The position numbers and the translations under genes were made by a program. Under the pieces are notes generated by a model. That model was not told the origin of the DNA. It saw only the letters and a program-made list of their open reading frames with translations, and made no database searches. From Cellulomonas sp. SG140 (GTDB lineage Bacteria > Actinomycetota > Actinomycetes > Actinomycetales > Cellulomonadaceae): a DNA stretch of 64,000 nt. Of the stretch, positions 1 through 9,707 are shown one piece after another; the first letter of the stretch is position 1, and each line of letters opens with the position of its first letter. The stretch is taken from positions 124,001 through 188,000 of the forward strand of contig NZ_JANZLA010000009.1 of NCBI RefSeq assembly GCF_025770785.1. The letters run 5' to 3'.

Positions 1-370
1 GCTGGAGGCGTTCGAGCAGCTCGGCGCGGTACGCCGGGTCGACGCCGCCGGCGAGGTTGGCGAACAGCTCGAGGGTCTCGGTGCCGGTCAGCTGCGGCCA
101 CAGCGCCACGTCGCCCGGCATGTACCCGATGTGCCGGTGCGCCCGCCGCACGTCGGTCACGGGGATGCCGTGCACGCGGGCGCTGCCGGCGGTCGGCCGG
201 ATCAGGTCCAGCAGCAGGCGGATGGTGGTGGACTTCCCGGCACCGTTGGGGCCCAGGAAGCCGAACGTCTCCCCCGGCGTCACCGTCAGGTCCAACCGGT
301 CCAGGGCCAGCACCGAGCCGAACCGCTTGGTCAGGCCCACCGTCTCGATCGCCCACCCGTTGGCGGTCAT
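1..370 (-). CDS. ABC transporter ATP-binding protein (N-terminal part, cut by window edge)
   Basis: The reading frame starts at the ATG complementary to 368-370 and runs off the left edge, giving about 123 residues. It reads like the nucleotide-binding subunit of a multidrug/drug-resistance type ABC exporter: a short N-terminus, then 'GLTKRFG', a Walker A (GPNGAGKST) near residue 45, and 'IGYMPGD' with the Q-loop equivalent region following. ATP hydrolysis would power a membrane partner that must lie beyond the window. The signature motif, Walker B and H-loop are outside the window, so substrate and subfamily cannot be assigned. Confidence 0.9.
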   Translation of the reverse strand, partial: MTANGWAIETVGLTKRFGSVLALDRLDLTVTPGETFGFLGPNGAGKSTTIRLLLDLIRPTAGSARVHGIPVTDVRRAHRHIGYMPGDVALWPQLTGTETLELFANLAGGVDPAYRAELLERLQ

Positions 371-484
371 CGTCGACCTCCTCGCAGGAGCCCTACGTCC
401 AGCATGGCCCGCCCTGCGGGGTTGCGGGAGACCGAATCCTCACCTCAGGGCGCCCTGTCCGCAGGGGCCGCTACGGTGCCGGCC

Positions 485-910
485 ATGGCAGCAGTGGTGC
501 AGGAGGTCGTGGTCGACTGCGCGGAGCCCGCGGCGCTGGCGCGGTTCTGGGCCCAGGTGCTCGAGGCCCGCTGGGCGTCGGTCGACCCGGGCTGGGCGGT
601 CGTCGACGCGACCCCGTTGATCGTGGCGTTCCAGCAGGTCCCCGAGCCGAAGTCGTCGCCGAAGAACCGGCTGCACCTGGACGTCCGTGTCCCGGACGCC
701 GCTGCCGCGGTCGCTCGTGCGGAGGCGCTCGGTGCGCACCGCACCGGCCACCAGGAGCTGCGCGACGACGGCGACGGCTACGTGGTGCTGCAGGACCCCG
801 AGGGGAACGAGTTCTGCTTCGTGGTCGACGAGTCGAGCCGCTGGGCCGGCGTCCTGCGGTCCGCGCTGGAGCACGCCGACCAGACGACGGGCCTGCCCGC
901 AACCGTCTGA
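485..910 (+). CDS. VOC-family (glyoxalase-like) protein
   Basis: 141 aa from ATG 485. The start was chosen because the sequence 'MAAVVQEVVVDCAEPAALARFW' is the usual opening of glyoxalase-like domain proteins; the longer frame upstream is unrelated. The first beta strand and 'ARFWAQVL' helix, the central 'LHLDVRVPD' strand and the C-terminal 'VLQDPEGNEFCFV' motif fit a single VOC module with a conserved Glu in the metal-binding position. The family includes metal-dependent dioxygenases, isomerases and resistance proteins; substrate is unknown. Stand-alone gene, cytoplasmic. Confidence 0.85.
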   Translation: MAAVVQEVVVDCAEPAALARFWAQVLEARWASVDPGWAVVDATPLIVAFQQVPEPKSSPKNRLHLDVRVPDAAAAVARAEALGAHRTGHQELRDDGDGYVVLQDPEGNEFCFVVDESSRWAGVLRSALEHADQTTGLPATV

Positions 911-965
911 TCCGCGGGACGTTCGCCTCTGGCGCCGGGCGCGACGCCGGTGGTCTGCTCGACGC

Positions 966-1652
966 ATGACGACGCGGACGCCCCTGCTGCCCCCGCCGCC
1001 ACCGCGGCCGCCGGCCCGTGTGCTCGCCATCGCGGCGGCCATGGCGGTCGGTGCCGCGCTCCCCGTGATCCGCACCTGGATGCTGCAGTTCGGCGCCACC
1101 GAGGCGGAGCTCGACGCCCACCTGCCTGGTGACGACCTGATCGCCTCCCCCGACCTGGTGGCCACGCGCGTCGTCGGCATCGCGGCCGCACCGGACCAGG
1201 TGTGGCCCTGGGTGGCCCAGCTCGGCCAGGGTCGCGGCGGCTTCTACTCCTACGACTGCCTCGAGAACTTGGTCGGCTGCGACGTGCGTTCCGCCGACCG
1301 CGTGGAGGCCCGGTGGCAGGACGTGCGGGTGGGTGACCCGTTCCGGCTGCACCCCGACGTGGCCCTCGAGGTGGTCGCGGTGGAGCCCGGGCGGGCGCTG
1401 GTGGTCCGCGGAGCCGTCGGCGTCACCGGGTCCACGGCGTCGTCCGCCGGCGCCCCTCCGTACGACTTCACCTGGGCGTTCGTGCTGCGCCGCGGCCGTG
1501 ACGGCGGCACCCGGCTGGTGGTCCGGGAGCGGTACGGCTACACGCGCCGTGGTGCCGCCCTGCTGGTCGAGCCGGTCAGCGTCGTCAGCTTCGTCATGAC
1601 CCAGAAGATGCTGCGCGGCCTGCGGGACCGCGCCGAGCGGGCTGCCGCCTGA
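966..1652 (+). CDS. SRPBCC-family (polyketide cyclase/START-like) membrane-anchored protein
   Basis: 228 aa from ATG 966. A proline-rich start is followed by one hydrophobic segment at about residues 15-35 ([17 protein letters not shown]), then a region with '[26 protein letters not shown]' and 'TWAFVLRR', which is characteristic of SRPBCC proteins in actinobacteria. The fold binds hydrophobic ligands in a cavity; no enzymatic activity can be inferred. The gene stands alone, 55 nt after the VOC gene. Confidence 0.75.
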   Translation: MTTRTPLLPPPPPRPPARVLAIAAAMAVGAALPVIRTWMLQFGATEAELDAHLPGDDLIASPDLVATRVVGIAAAPDQVWPWVAQLGQGRGGFYSYDCLENLVGCDVRSADRVEARWQDVRVGDPFRLHPDVALEVVAVEPGRALVVRGAVGVTGSTASSAGAPPYDFTWAFVLRRGRDGGTRLVVRERYGYTRRGAALLVEPVSVVSFVMTQKMLRGLRDRAERAAA

Positions 1653-1673
1653 TCAGCCCGCAGCGGAACACCG

Positions 1674-1703
1674 TTGCCGCGTCGGACACCCTCCGGTTAG
1701 GGT
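1674..1703 (+). promoter_or_regulatory. Candidate promoter of the cold-shock gene
   Basis: TTGCCG (1674-1679), an 18-nt spacer and TAGGGT (1698-1703) form a plausible sigma-70-type promoter. The resulting leader of about 110 nt before ATG 1821 is long, as is common for cspA-type genes whose leaders respond to temperature. Seen by eye only. Confidence 0.4.
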
Positions 1704-1820
1704 GGCCGACGTAGTCGCAGTGCAGAGATCTTCCCCCCGGTTCTCCGGAGCGGACGACGACCACCGTGATTCACCGGTCCCGGTCGTCGGGGTCGAACAC
1801 CAACCGCAAGGAGAACGCAC

Positions 1821-2024
1821 ATGCCTACTGGCATCGTGAAGTGGTTCAACGCCGAGAAGGGCTTCGGCTTCATCGCCCCCGAGGACGGCGGCCCGGACGT
1901 CTTCGTCCACTACTCGGCCATCGCGACGAGCGGCTACCGCTCGCTCGAGGAGAACCAGCGCGTCTCGTTCGACGTGCAGCAGGGCCCCAAGGGCCCGCAG
2001 GCCTCGAACGTCACGCCTGCCTGA
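1821..2024 (+). CDS. Cold-shock protein (CspA family)
   Basis: 67 aa, the normal length for the family. It starts [20 protein letters not shown]; the RNP1 motif (KGFGFI) and RNP2 motif (VFVHYS) are intact, with aromatic residues for single-stranded nucleic acid binding. An AAGGAG Shine-Dalgarno lies 7 nt before the ATG. Acts as an RNA chaperone in the cytoplasm. The gene is monocistronic, with a long leader and a strong terminator downstream. Confidence 0.97.
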   Translation: MPTGIVKWFNAEKGFGFIAPEDGGPDVFVHYSAIATSGYRSLEENQRVSFDVQQGPKGPQASNVTPA

Positions 2025-2052
2025 CCAGGCCTCGCCGGCGCACGCCGGCTGA

Positions 2053-2089
2053 CGAAGGGCGCTCCACCTCCGTGGTGGGGCGCCCTTCG
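2053..2089 (+). terminator. Rho-independent-like hairpin after the cold-shock gene
   Basis: A 16-bp stem (2053-2068 with 2074-2089, one G-U wobble) around a 5-nt loop. A smaller GCCGGC hairpin lies just before it. There is no U-tract, as is usual in high-GC actinobacteria. Confidence 0.75.
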
Positions 2090-2191
2090 CGCACCTGGGG
2101 GACGTCGGCGCCGTCCGGGTGCCACGACCGATCGCTCCGTGCCATGCTGCGCCCAGGTGCCGACGACGAGGCCCAGCCACCGGGAGGCTCC

Positions 2192-2443
2192 GTGGACGAC
2201 CAGCAGATCCTGGACCGCATCCACCAGCTGATGCTCCAGGAGCACGCGCTGCGAGAGGCGGTCGAGCAGGGCCGGGCCGGCGACGGGCACGTCCGGACGG
2301 CCGAGCGGATCGCGCAGCTCGAGGTGGAGCTCGACCAGGCGTGGGACCTGCTGCGTCAGCGCCGGGCGCTGCGGGAGGCCGGCGCCGATCCCGACGGGGC
2401 GCACGAGCGGCCTGCCGCGGAGGTCGAGGGGTACCTCGACTGA
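2192..2443 (+). CDS. DUF2630 family protein
   Basis: 83 aa from GTG 2192, chosen because GGGAGG sits 4 nt upstream and because the family begins with an acidic (M)DDxxIL motif. The sequence shows the family pattern: N-terminal helix 'DDQQILDRIHQLM', 'EHALREA', then 'LEVELDQAWDLLRQRRALREAGADPD' and a C-terminal 'VEGYL'. A highly charged two-helix protein of unknown function, widespread in actinobacteria. Monocistronic. Confidence 0.9.
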   Translation: MDDQQILDRIHQLMLQEHALREAVEQGRAGDGHVRTAERIAQLEVELDQAWDLLRQRRALREAGADPDGAHERPAAEVEGYLD

Positions 2444-2591
2444 GGGTCGTCGAGCGCCGGAGCGTGCGCCCGTCGGTCGCGGTGCCCGGCCCGGACGAGG
2501 CGGGCGCCGAAGGGTGCGGTGTCGGTGAGGGGACCGTGTGCCTCACGCGTCGACCCGTCGTGCCTGGTCGCGGCCCCCTAGACTCGCGTCC

Positions 2592-2888
2592 GTGATCTTC
2601 AAGGCGGTGGGGGACGGCCGTCCGTACCCGGACCACGGGCTGACGACGGCCAAGCAGTGGGCTGCCGTGGCCCCGCGCCAGGTTCGCCTGGACGAGCTGG
2701 TCACCACCAAGCGGACGCTCGATCTCGATGCGCTCCTGGCGGAGGACTCCACCTTCTACGGCGACCTGTTCGCCCACGTGGTGCAGTACAAGGGCGTGCT
2801 GTACCTCGAGGACGGGCTGCACCGGGCCGTCCGTGCCGCGCTCCAGCAGCGCCCGGTGCTGCACGCGCGGGTGCTGGTGATCGAATGA
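2592..2888 (+). CDS. Conserved actinobacterial small protein (ParB/VapB-like annotation)
   Basis: 98 aa from GTG 2592. The sequence 'FKAVGDGRPYPDHGLTTAKQWAAVAPRQVRLDELVTTK' and the ending 'YLEDGLHRAVRAALQQR' recur in actinobacteria immediately before a LytR C-terminal domain gene; automated annotation often labels it a VapB-like antitoxin. The 'DGLHRA..A' stretch resembles the G-x-H-R core of ParB/sulfiredoxin-type folds, but no nuclease activity can be claimed. Its stop overlaps the next start by 4 nt (ATGA), so the two genes are translationally coupled. No toxin partner is visible. Confidence 0.75.
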   Translation: MIFKAVGDGRPYPDHGLTTAKQWAAVAPRQVRLDELVTTKRTLDLDALLAEDSTFYGDLFAHVVQYKGVLYLEDGLHRAVRAALQQRPVLHARVLVIE

Positions 2889-3532
2889 CCGATCCGGACC
2901 GCGCCCGTGCGCTGCGCCGCCGCCACGTGCACGAGCGGCAGGCGGTGATCTTCGGCATCCTGCTCGCCATCCTGGCGGTGGCCGGCGTCTCGGCAGCGGC
3001 GATCTACACCGGCAACCTCAACGTGCCGTTCTTCGCCCGCGGCTTCTCCAGCAAGCCGACGCCGAGCGTCACGAGGCAGCCCGCGCCGTGCCCGCCGCAG
3101 GGCGCGCTGCCCGTGGCGGCCAACACCATCAAGGTGAACGTCTACAACGGCGCCAACCGGGCGGGGCTGGCGGCGTCCGCGGCCGTGGCGCTCGGTCAGC
3201 GTGGGTTCACCATCGGTACCACCGCCAACGCGACCACGCAGTTCGTCGGCTCGGAGCAGATCTCGTTCGGCGTGGCCGGTGTCGCGCAGGCGTACACGGT
3301 CGCCGCGCACTTCAAGGACCCCGTGCTGCTGCTGATCGCCCGAGCCGACCCCAAGGACGCGACGGTCGACGTCACCCTGGGCAGCGACTTCGACACGCTG
3401 GTCCCCACCGACCAGGTCGGGCTGGACCCGAACACGCCGCTCGTCGGGCAGCCCGGCTGCGTGCCGGTCGAGCAGCTGGCGGCGCAGGCGAGCGCCAAGC
3501 CGGCGGCGACGTCGACACCGACCAAGTCCTGA
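2885..3532 (+). CDS. LytR C-terminal domain membrane protein
   Basis: 215 aa. A basic N-terminus is followed by a transmembrane helix at about 20-41 and then an extracytoplasmic domain 'IKVNVYNGANRAGLAASAAVALGQRGFTIG', which is the LytR_C core, with a Cys pair (CPPQ and GCVPVEQL). LytR_C domains occur in cell-envelope proteins near or within LCP ligases; this protein has no LCP catalytic domain. It is coupled to the preceding gene by an ATGA overlap. Role inferred: envelope-associated, unknown partner. Confidence 0.85.
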   Translation: MTDPDRARALRRRHVHERQAVIFGILLAILAVAGVSAAAIYTGNLNVPFFARGFSSKPTPSVTRQPAPCPPQGALPVAANTIKVNVYNGANRAGLAASAAVALGQRGFTIGTTANATTQFVGSEQISFGVAGVAQAYTVAAHFKDPVLLLIARADPKDATVDVTLGSDFDTLVPTDQVGLDPNTPLVGQPGCVPVEQLAAQASAKPAATSTPTKS

Positions 3533-3602
3533 CCGGCGCGGTGCCCGCCCGGCGGGCACGCCCTCCTGCGGGCCACGTGCCGCCGCGCAGCACGTCCTGA
3601 CA

Positions 3603-3646
3603 CGAAGGAGCGCCCCGCGTCGTGACGACCGCGGGGCGCTCCTTCG
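3603..3646. terminator. Bidirectional terminator between convergent genes
   Basis: A perfect 17-bp inverted repeat (3603-3619 with 3630-3646) with a 10-nt loop. It lies between the LytR_C gene and the convergent permease gene. Confidence 0.8.
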
Positions 3647-3664
3647 TCGTGACGCGACGGGCCG

Positions 3665-5050
3665 TCAGACCCGGTCGCTGGTGACCGACGGCGCCTCGGC
3701 CAGCTCCGCGCCACCGGGCACGGAGGCCGGCGTGGCGGGCTCCTGGGAGGTGCCGCGCCACTTCGCCAGCACCCGCATCAGGTGGTAGAGGCCGATCGCG
3801 GCGGCGGTGCCGAGCGCGATGCCCTGGAACTGCAGCTTGCCGGCGGTCCAGCTGAAGTTGGCGATGCCGATCACCAGGGCGATCGCCGCCGGGAACAGGT
3901 TCACCGGGTTGGAGAAGTCGACGCGGTTCTGCACCCAGATCCGGGCGCCGAGCAGGCCGATCATCCCGTACAGCACGGTCGCGGCACCGCCGAGCACGCC
4001 GGCCGGCACCGTGGCGATCGCGGCGCCGAACGTGGGCGACATCGACAGGATCAGGGCGGTGGCGGCGGCGACCCAGTAGGCGGCGGTGGAGTACACGCGG
4101 GAGGCGGCCATCACGCCGATGTTCTCGGCGTAGGTGGTGGTGCCGGAGCCGCCGCCGAGACCGGCGAGCGTGGTCGCCACACCGTCGGCGATCAGCGCGC
4201 GGCCCATGATCGGGTCGAGGTTCTGGCCCGTCATCGCGGCGACCGACTTCACGTGGCCCACGTTCTCGGCGATGAGCACCAGCACCACGGGGACGAACAG
4301 ACCCAGCACCGAGACGTCGAGCTTCGGGGCGACGAAGTGCGGCAGGCCGAACAGCGACGCCTGGCGGACGGCGGTGAAGTTCACCTCACCGCGGAGGGTG
4401 GCGACCAGGTAGCCGACGACGACGCCGACGAGGATCGCGAGGCGGCCGAGCACCCCGCGGAACAGCACCGTCACCAGGATCACCGTGCCGAGGGTGGCGA
4501 TGGCGGTCACCGGCGACGCCCGGAAGCCGGAGCAGCCGGACGCCGAGCAGGAGCCCCACGCCGCCGGCGCCAGGTTGAGGCCGATCAGCGCGACGATCGT
4601 GCCGGTGACTGCCGGGGGCATCACGGCGTCGATCCAGCGGGAGCCGCCGACGTGCACCAGCAGGCCGACGACCGCCAGCAGCAGACCCGTGACCAGGATC
4701 CCGCCGACCGCCACCGACTGGCCGCCGCTGGCGGTCGCCGCCCCGATCGGCGCGATGAACGCGAAGCTGGAGCCGAGGTAGCTGGGTAGGCGGTTGCCGG
4801 TGATCAGCAGGAACCCGATGGTGCCGAGGGCGGAGAAGAACAGGGTGGTCTGCGGCGAGAAGCCGGTGAGCAGCGGCACCAGGAAGGTGGCCCCGAACAT
4901 CGCCACCACGTGCTGCAGACCGATCCCGGTGGTGCGCGGCCAGCTGAGCCGCTCACCGGGGGACACCACGGCGCCGGGGGCGATGGTCCGCCCGTCGCCG
5001 TGCAGCCGCCAGCTCCAGCGCTGGGACCCGTTCGAGGACAAGGACGCCAT
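3665..5050 (-). CDS. Uracil-xanthine permease (NCS2/UraA family)
   Basis: 461 aa. The start at 5050 is preferred over the in-frame ATG four codons upstream because GGAGG lies at the right distance only for 5050. About a dozen to fourteen hydrophobic segments follow 'GLQHVVAMFGATFLVPLLTG', the family's typical first helix. The NCS2 signatures 'LIAENVGHVKSVAAMTG' and 'GGSGTTTYAENIGVMAASRV' (with the substrate-contacting Glu of each motif) are both present. Proton-coupled uptake of uracil or xanthine at the inner membrane is the family function. A upp-like gene begins at the other end of the window, but nothing links the two. Confidence 0.93.
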   Translation of the reverse strand: MASLSSNGSQRWSWRLHGDGRTIAPGAVVSPGERLSWPRTTGIGLQHVVAMFGATFLVPLLTGFSPQTTLFFSALGTIGFLLITGNRLPSYLGSSFAFIAPIGAATASGGQSVAVGGILVTGLLLAVVGLLVHVGGSRWIDAVMPPAVTGTIVALIGLNLAPAAWGSCSASGCSGFRASPVTAIATLGTVILVTVLFRGVLGRLAILVGVVVGYLVATLRGEVNFTAVRQASLFGLPHFVAPKLDVSVLGLFVPVVLVLIAENVGHVKSVAAMTGQNLDPIMGRALIADGVATTLAGLGGGSGTTTYAENIGVMAASRVYSTAAYWVAAATALILSMSPTFGAAIATVPAGVLGGAATVLYGMIGLLGARIWVQNRVDFSNPVNLFPAAIALVIGIANFSWTAGKLQFQGIALGTAAAIGLYHLMRVLAKWRGTSQEPATPASVPGGAELAEAPSVTSDRV

Positions 5051-5235
5051 CGGTTCCTCCATCGTCTGCGCGCCCAGCCCGGGCGTCGGGACGAAGAGTA
5101 GTGATCCGGGTGCAGCCCGCGTGGGCGGCTCGGCGGGCGTGGACAGGACGGTCGTGCGACGCTCGGACGGACGACAAGGCGGTGCCGGGCCGCACGGGAG
5201 CGGTCCGCCCGCCGCGAACCCCACGGAGGTGCGCG

Positions 5236-5451
5236 ATGACCGTCCCGCCGACCCCTGACGAGCAGCAGCCCGGCCTCGACGAGGTGCCCGACCCGGTGAA
5301 GGCGACGGAGCCCACCGCGGAACCGGCACCCGACGAGCGCGACGACGAGGACGCGACCGGACCGGTGATCGCCGGGCCCGGCATCGGGGGCGCCACGACG
5401 ACGCCGATGCCGCCCGTTCCGCCGAGACCGAACCTCGGCAGCGGCCACTGA
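5236..5451 (+). CDS. Small acidic proline-rich hypothetical protein
   Basis: 71 aa from ATG 5236 with GGAGG 7 nt upstream. It is rich in D, E, P and T with no hydrophobic segment, probably disordered. Divergent from the permease. Coding potential is suggested by the good ribosome site; no family recognised. Confidence 0.5.
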   Translation: MTVPPTPDEQQPGLDEVPDPVKATEPTAEPAPDERDDEDATGPVIAGPGIGGATTTPMPPVPPRPNLGSGH

Positions 5452-5710
5452 GCCGAGGCGCCGAGCCGCAGCGCTCGTCGCGTGGCGACGTGGTCGTCGT
5501 CACAACCGCCCGGACCGGCGTCCGGAGAAGGTCTCGGTGCGGCTGCGATCAGGTCACGGGCAGGCCACGATCTGCCCCTAACCTGGGGAGGTCCTGTGTG
5601 ACCGATGGTCGTCCGACGTCTCGCACAGCACCTCCACCTACCCTGGCAGGACATCCCGCCCGGCCCCGGAGGTCATCCTGAAGCGCACGCTGCTGCACAG
5701 CCGCCCCGCG

Positions 5711-7111
5711 GTGTGGACCGCCTTCCTGCTGGTCCACGCGTGGCTGGCGGTGCTCGGCGTGTGGCTGATCCCGCAGAAGGCCTTCTGGGACCTGGACCTG
5801 TACCGCTACTGGATGTGGCTGGGCGTGCACGGGTTCGGGTGGCCGGGGATCGACACCAGCTGGGTGTACCCGATCGGTGCGACGGTGCCGATGCTCGCCG
5901 CCGGGTTCGGCGGGCTGGCTATCGGCCACGGGTACGCGCTGGCCTGGTCGATCATGGTGACGGTCCTCGACGTGCTCGCCATGGCGATGCTGCTGCGCCG
6001 CGACCGCGGCCAGGTGGGTGGCTGGTGGTGGACCGGTTTCCTGCTGCTGCTCGGCCCCATCGCGATGGGCCGGCTCGACGCCATCGTCGTCCCCCTGGTG
6101 ATCGCCGCCCTGCTGTGGAGCATGGACCGACCGGCCGTCGCGTCCGCGCTGCTGACCATCGGCGCGTGGATCAAGGTGGCGCCCGGCGCGCTGCTGGTCC
6201 CCCTGTTCTGGGGCGCGCACAAGCCGTGGCGCGACGTGGTCGCACCGGCGGCGGGCGTCTCGGCGATCGTCATGGGCACCGCCATCGGCTTCGGCGGTCA
6301 GGGGCACGTGCTGTCGTTCCTGCTGGAGCAGGGGCAGCGCGGCCTGCAGATCGAGGCGCCCGGTGCGACCCCCTGGGTGCTGGCCGCCCTGTTCACCACC
6401 TCGATCAAGCGGGTGCTGAACGCGCAGATCGTCACGTGGGAGCTGCTCGGGCCCGGGACGCAGAAGATGGCGGACCTGCTCGGCCTGCTGCTGCCGATCG
6501 CCGCCGCCGCCGCGATCGCGCTGCTGTGGTGGAAGCGGGAGCGCGTCGGCCTGGCGCTGTGGGCGGACCGCAAGAAGCGCGGTGAGCTGGTGGTGCGCGG
6601 CGCGATGCTGATGACCCTGGTGCTGCTGGTGTTCAACAAGGTCGGGTCGCCGCAGTACATGACGTGGCTCGCCGCACCTGTCGCCGTGGCGCTGGTGCTG
6701 GGCCTGCCTGGCTGGGGCACCACCGCCAAGTGGGTGCTGGGCGTCGGCGCCGCCACCCAGCTGGTGTTTCCGTGGGAGTACACGGAGATCACCGGCGGCG
6801 GCCTGGGTGTGACCCTGGTGCTCGCCGCCCGCAACCTCGCGCTGATCGGCCTGCTGGTGCACACCGCCCGAGAGCTGTTCCGCGTGGAGACGGACGAGCC
6901 GGCGGCGCCGAGCGCGCCTGCGGACCGACGGTCTGCACCGGCCCCCGCGCCGGAGCCCGCCACGAGCCCCGTGCTCGCGGACGCCCTGCTGGTCGACGAG
7001 GCGCCGGCGGTGGAGACCGCGGCGCCGAGCCCCGCGCGCGAGCCGGTCGACCCGTCGCCGCGCCGTGGCGTGCTGCCGGACGGTGGTCTCGCGTCACCCG
7101 CCACACCCTGA
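5711..7111 (+). CDS. GT87-like polytopic membrane glycosyltransferase (DUF2029 type)
   Basis: 466 aa from GTG 5711. About ten transmembrane helices begin immediately, followed by a cytoplasmic proline/alanine-rich tail of about 75 residues. 'DLDLYRYWMWLG', 'GRLDAIVVPLVIAALLW' and 'SPQYMTWLAAP' resemble GT87/ArnT-like mannosyltransferases, which use polyprenyl-phosphate sugars outside the membrane. GTG 5711 has no ribosome site, while an in-frame CTG at 5678 has a perfect GGAGG five nt before it and would add a KRTLLHSR cytoplasmic lead, so the true start may be 5678. Substrate unknown. Confidence 0.75.
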   Translation: MWTAFLLVHAWLAVLGVWLIPQKAFWDLDLYRYWMWLGVHGFGWPGIDTSWVYPIGATVPMLAAGFGGLAIGHGYALAWSIMVTVLDVLAMAMLLRRDRGQVGGWWWTGFLLLLGPIAMGRLDAIVVPLVIAALLWSMDRPAVASALLTIGAWIKVAPGALLVPLFWGAHKPWRDVVAPAAGVSAIVMGTAIGFGGQGHVLSFLLEQGQRGLQIEAPGATPWVLAALFTTSIKRVLNAQIVTWELLGPGTQKMADLLGLLLPIAAAAAIALLWWKRERVGLALWADRKKRGELVVRGAMLMTLVLLVFNKVGSPQYMTWLAAPVAVALVLGLPGWGTTAKWVLGVGAATQLVFPWEYTEITGGGLGVTLVLAARNLALIGLLVHTARELFRVETDEPAAPSAPADRRSAPAPAPEPATSPVLADALLVDEAPAVETAAPSPAREPVDPSPRRGVLPDGGLASPATP

Positions 7112-7143
7112 CGCGACTGCCACCGCAGCGAGCGGTGCGGCGG

Positions 7144-7200
7144 AGCCGGCGCGCCGCGCCGAGCGCAGCCCCCTGCCCGCGCTGAGCGGGCGCGCCGGCT
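7144..7200. terminator. Inverted repeat between convergent genes, possible terminator
   Basis: A perfect 12-bp inverted repeat (7144-7155 with 7189-7200) with a 33-nt GC-rich loop, lying between the convergent GT87-like and oxidoreductase genes. Confidence 0.4.
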
Positions 7201-7209
7201 ACCGCCAGC

Positions 7210-7854
7210 TCAGTAGGCGGCCGTGAAGCGCGCGCGCCGGTGGGTGGGGTTCTCCACCTCGTCGAGGATCGCGACCGCCAGGTCGGCCCCGGACAGGTCC
7301 GAGCGGCCCTCGTCGTCGGTCAGCAGCACGTCGTCGCCCACGCGGAACGTTCCGGTCCGCTCCCCCGGTGCGTAGGCGCCGAACCCCGCGGCGGGGCTGA
7401 TGTAGAACCAGTCGAACTGCTCGGGGCTGCCGCGCAGCTCGTCGAGCACCGCGGCGAGCTCGAGGGACTCCGCGAGGTACTCGGCGGGGAACTCCGGCGT
7501 GTCGAAGAGCCGCGGGCCACCGGGGGCGACGTGCAGCGACCCGGCGCCGCCGATCACGCCGAGCCGCACGCCGGCGGCCTGCGCCGCGACGGCGAGCTCG
7601 TGGATCACCTCGCCGAGGCGGCCCGTCAGGGCGCCGCGCGGGGACAGCGCCTCGACCACCACGTCGGCGTCCGCCACCGCGGCCGCCGCGTAGGCGGGGT
7701 CGAGCGCGTCCGCCTGGCGGTAGGCGACACCCTCGACCGGCTGGTCCGGCAACGAGCGGCTGACCGAGGTCACCTGGTGGCCGCGGGCGGCGGCCTCCTG
7801 GACGATGTGCCCGCCGGCGTAGCCCGTGCCGCCCAGAACCGTGATCCGTGCCAT
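7210..7854 (-). CDS. NAD(P)-binding oxidoreductase (atypical SDR/NmrA-like)
   Basis: 214 aa from ATG complementary to 7852-7854. The N-terminal nucleotide-binding motif 'VLGGTGYAGGHI' (GxxGxxG) and 'VTSVSR', a central 'VIGGAGSL' strand and a C-terminal 'LAVAILDEVENP' helix are those of single-domain NAD(P)H-binding proteins related to flavin reductase/NmrA. The Tyr-Lys catalytic pair of classical SDRs is not evident. It is followed downstream on the other side by an aldo/keto reductase in the same orientation. Confidence 0.85.
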   Translation of the reverse strand: MARITVLGGTGYAGGHIVQEAAARGHQVTSVSRSLPDQPVEGVAYRQADALDPAYAAAAVADADVVVEALSPRGALTGRLGEVIHELAVAAQAAGVRLGVIGGAGSLHVAPGGPRLFDTPEFPAEYLAESLELAAVLDELRGSPEQFDWFYISPAAGFGAYAPGERTGTFRVGDDVLLTDDEGRSDLSGADLAVAILDEVENPTHRRARFTAAY

Positions 7855-7933
7855 CTGTGCTCTCCTCGAGGTCGTCGTCCGCGGCCGGCCGCTCACCCGC
7901 CTGCCGCCGTCGACCTGACGAACACCGCCGAGG

Positions 7934-8911
<978 letters not shown>

Positions 8912-9053
8912 GGGTGTCCTCCCGAGGGGACCGACGGGGACGGACCCGGACGGCCGAGCGGCGCGGGTCCTCGTCGAGGCTAGCCCGCGACCCCGGCAGG
9001 CGCCGGGCGGGATCGGGTGCGACCGTGGAAGACCCGCCACGAGGAGGACCACC

Positions 9054-9707
9054 GTGATCACCGAGCTGGCCACCAGCGTGTCCGTGTCACCCGCGTCCCT
9101 GCTGCACGCCCTCGGACCATGGGCGCTGGCGGGGATCGCCGTGATGATCTTCATCGAGTCCGGGGTGCTGTTCCCGTTCCTGCCCGGCGACTCCCTGATC
9201 CTGACGGCGGTGCTGCTGCGCGGTCAGCTGGGGCTGTCCCCGGTGTGGATCGCGGTGGTGGCGTTCCTCGCGGCGGTCGCCGGTGACCAGACCGGGTTCT
9301 GGCTGGGCCACCGGTTCGGGCGGCGGTTCTTCCACGACGACGCCCGCGTGCTGACCACCGCGCGACTGGCGGAGGCCGAGCGCTTCTTCGACCGGTACGG
9401 GCCCGTGTCGCTGGTGCTGGCGCGGTTCGTGCCGATCGTGCGGACGTTCGTGCCGCTGGTGGCCGGGACGGCGCGGCTGCGGTACCGGCGGTTCGTGGTG
9501 TGGAACGTCACCGGGGCGCTGCTGTGGGTGGTGGGGCTGACGGTCGTCGCGCTGGCGCTGGGTCGGCTGCCGTTCGTGGCGCACAACATCGACCTGCTGG
9601 CGGTGGTGGTCGTGGTGGTGTCCGTCATCCCGATCGTCGTCACCGCCCTGCGGCGGCGCGCCGCGACCGGCGCCCCCGAGCGGGACCGGGCTACCGTCCA
9701 CGGGTGA
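9054..9707 (+). CDS. DedA-family membrane protein (copy 1)
   Basis: 217 aa from GTG 9054, preceded by GAGGAGG. The family core 'FIESGVLFPFLPGDSLILTAVLL', 'GDQTGFWLGHRFGRRFF' and 'RYGPVSLVLARFVPIVRTFVPLVAG' is intact, including the acidic and Arg residues conserved in DedA/VTT proteins. Family members are proposed lipid scramblases/undecaprenyl-phosphate or phospholipid flippases. Its stop overlaps the next gene by GTGA. A second DedA at 57444 is roughly 85-90% identical by eye over about 190 residues. Confidence 0.95.
   Translation: MITELATSVSVSPASLLHALGPWALAGIAVMIFIESGVLFPFLPGDSLILTAVLLRGQLGLSPVWIAVVAFLAAVAGDQTGFWLGHRFGRRFFHDDARVLTTARLAEAERFFDRYGPVSLVLARFVPIVRTFVPLVAGTARLRYRRFVVWNVTGALLWVVGLTVVALALGRLPFVAHNIDLLAVVVVVVSVIPIVVTALRRRAATGAPERDRATVHG

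Noticed and set aside
1704..1820. Riboswitch in the cold-shock leader
   Set aside because: The long leader is typical for cspA genes, but no known riboswitch core could be recognised.
2592..2888. VapB antitoxin of a type II pair
   Set aside because: No PIN-domain toxin lies next to it, and the coupled gene is a LytR_C membrane protein; the label is kept only as a common annotation.
3782..4789. 335-codon plus-strand frame opposite the permease
   Set aside because: It is His/Gly/Asp-rich and antisense to a clear NCS2 permease.
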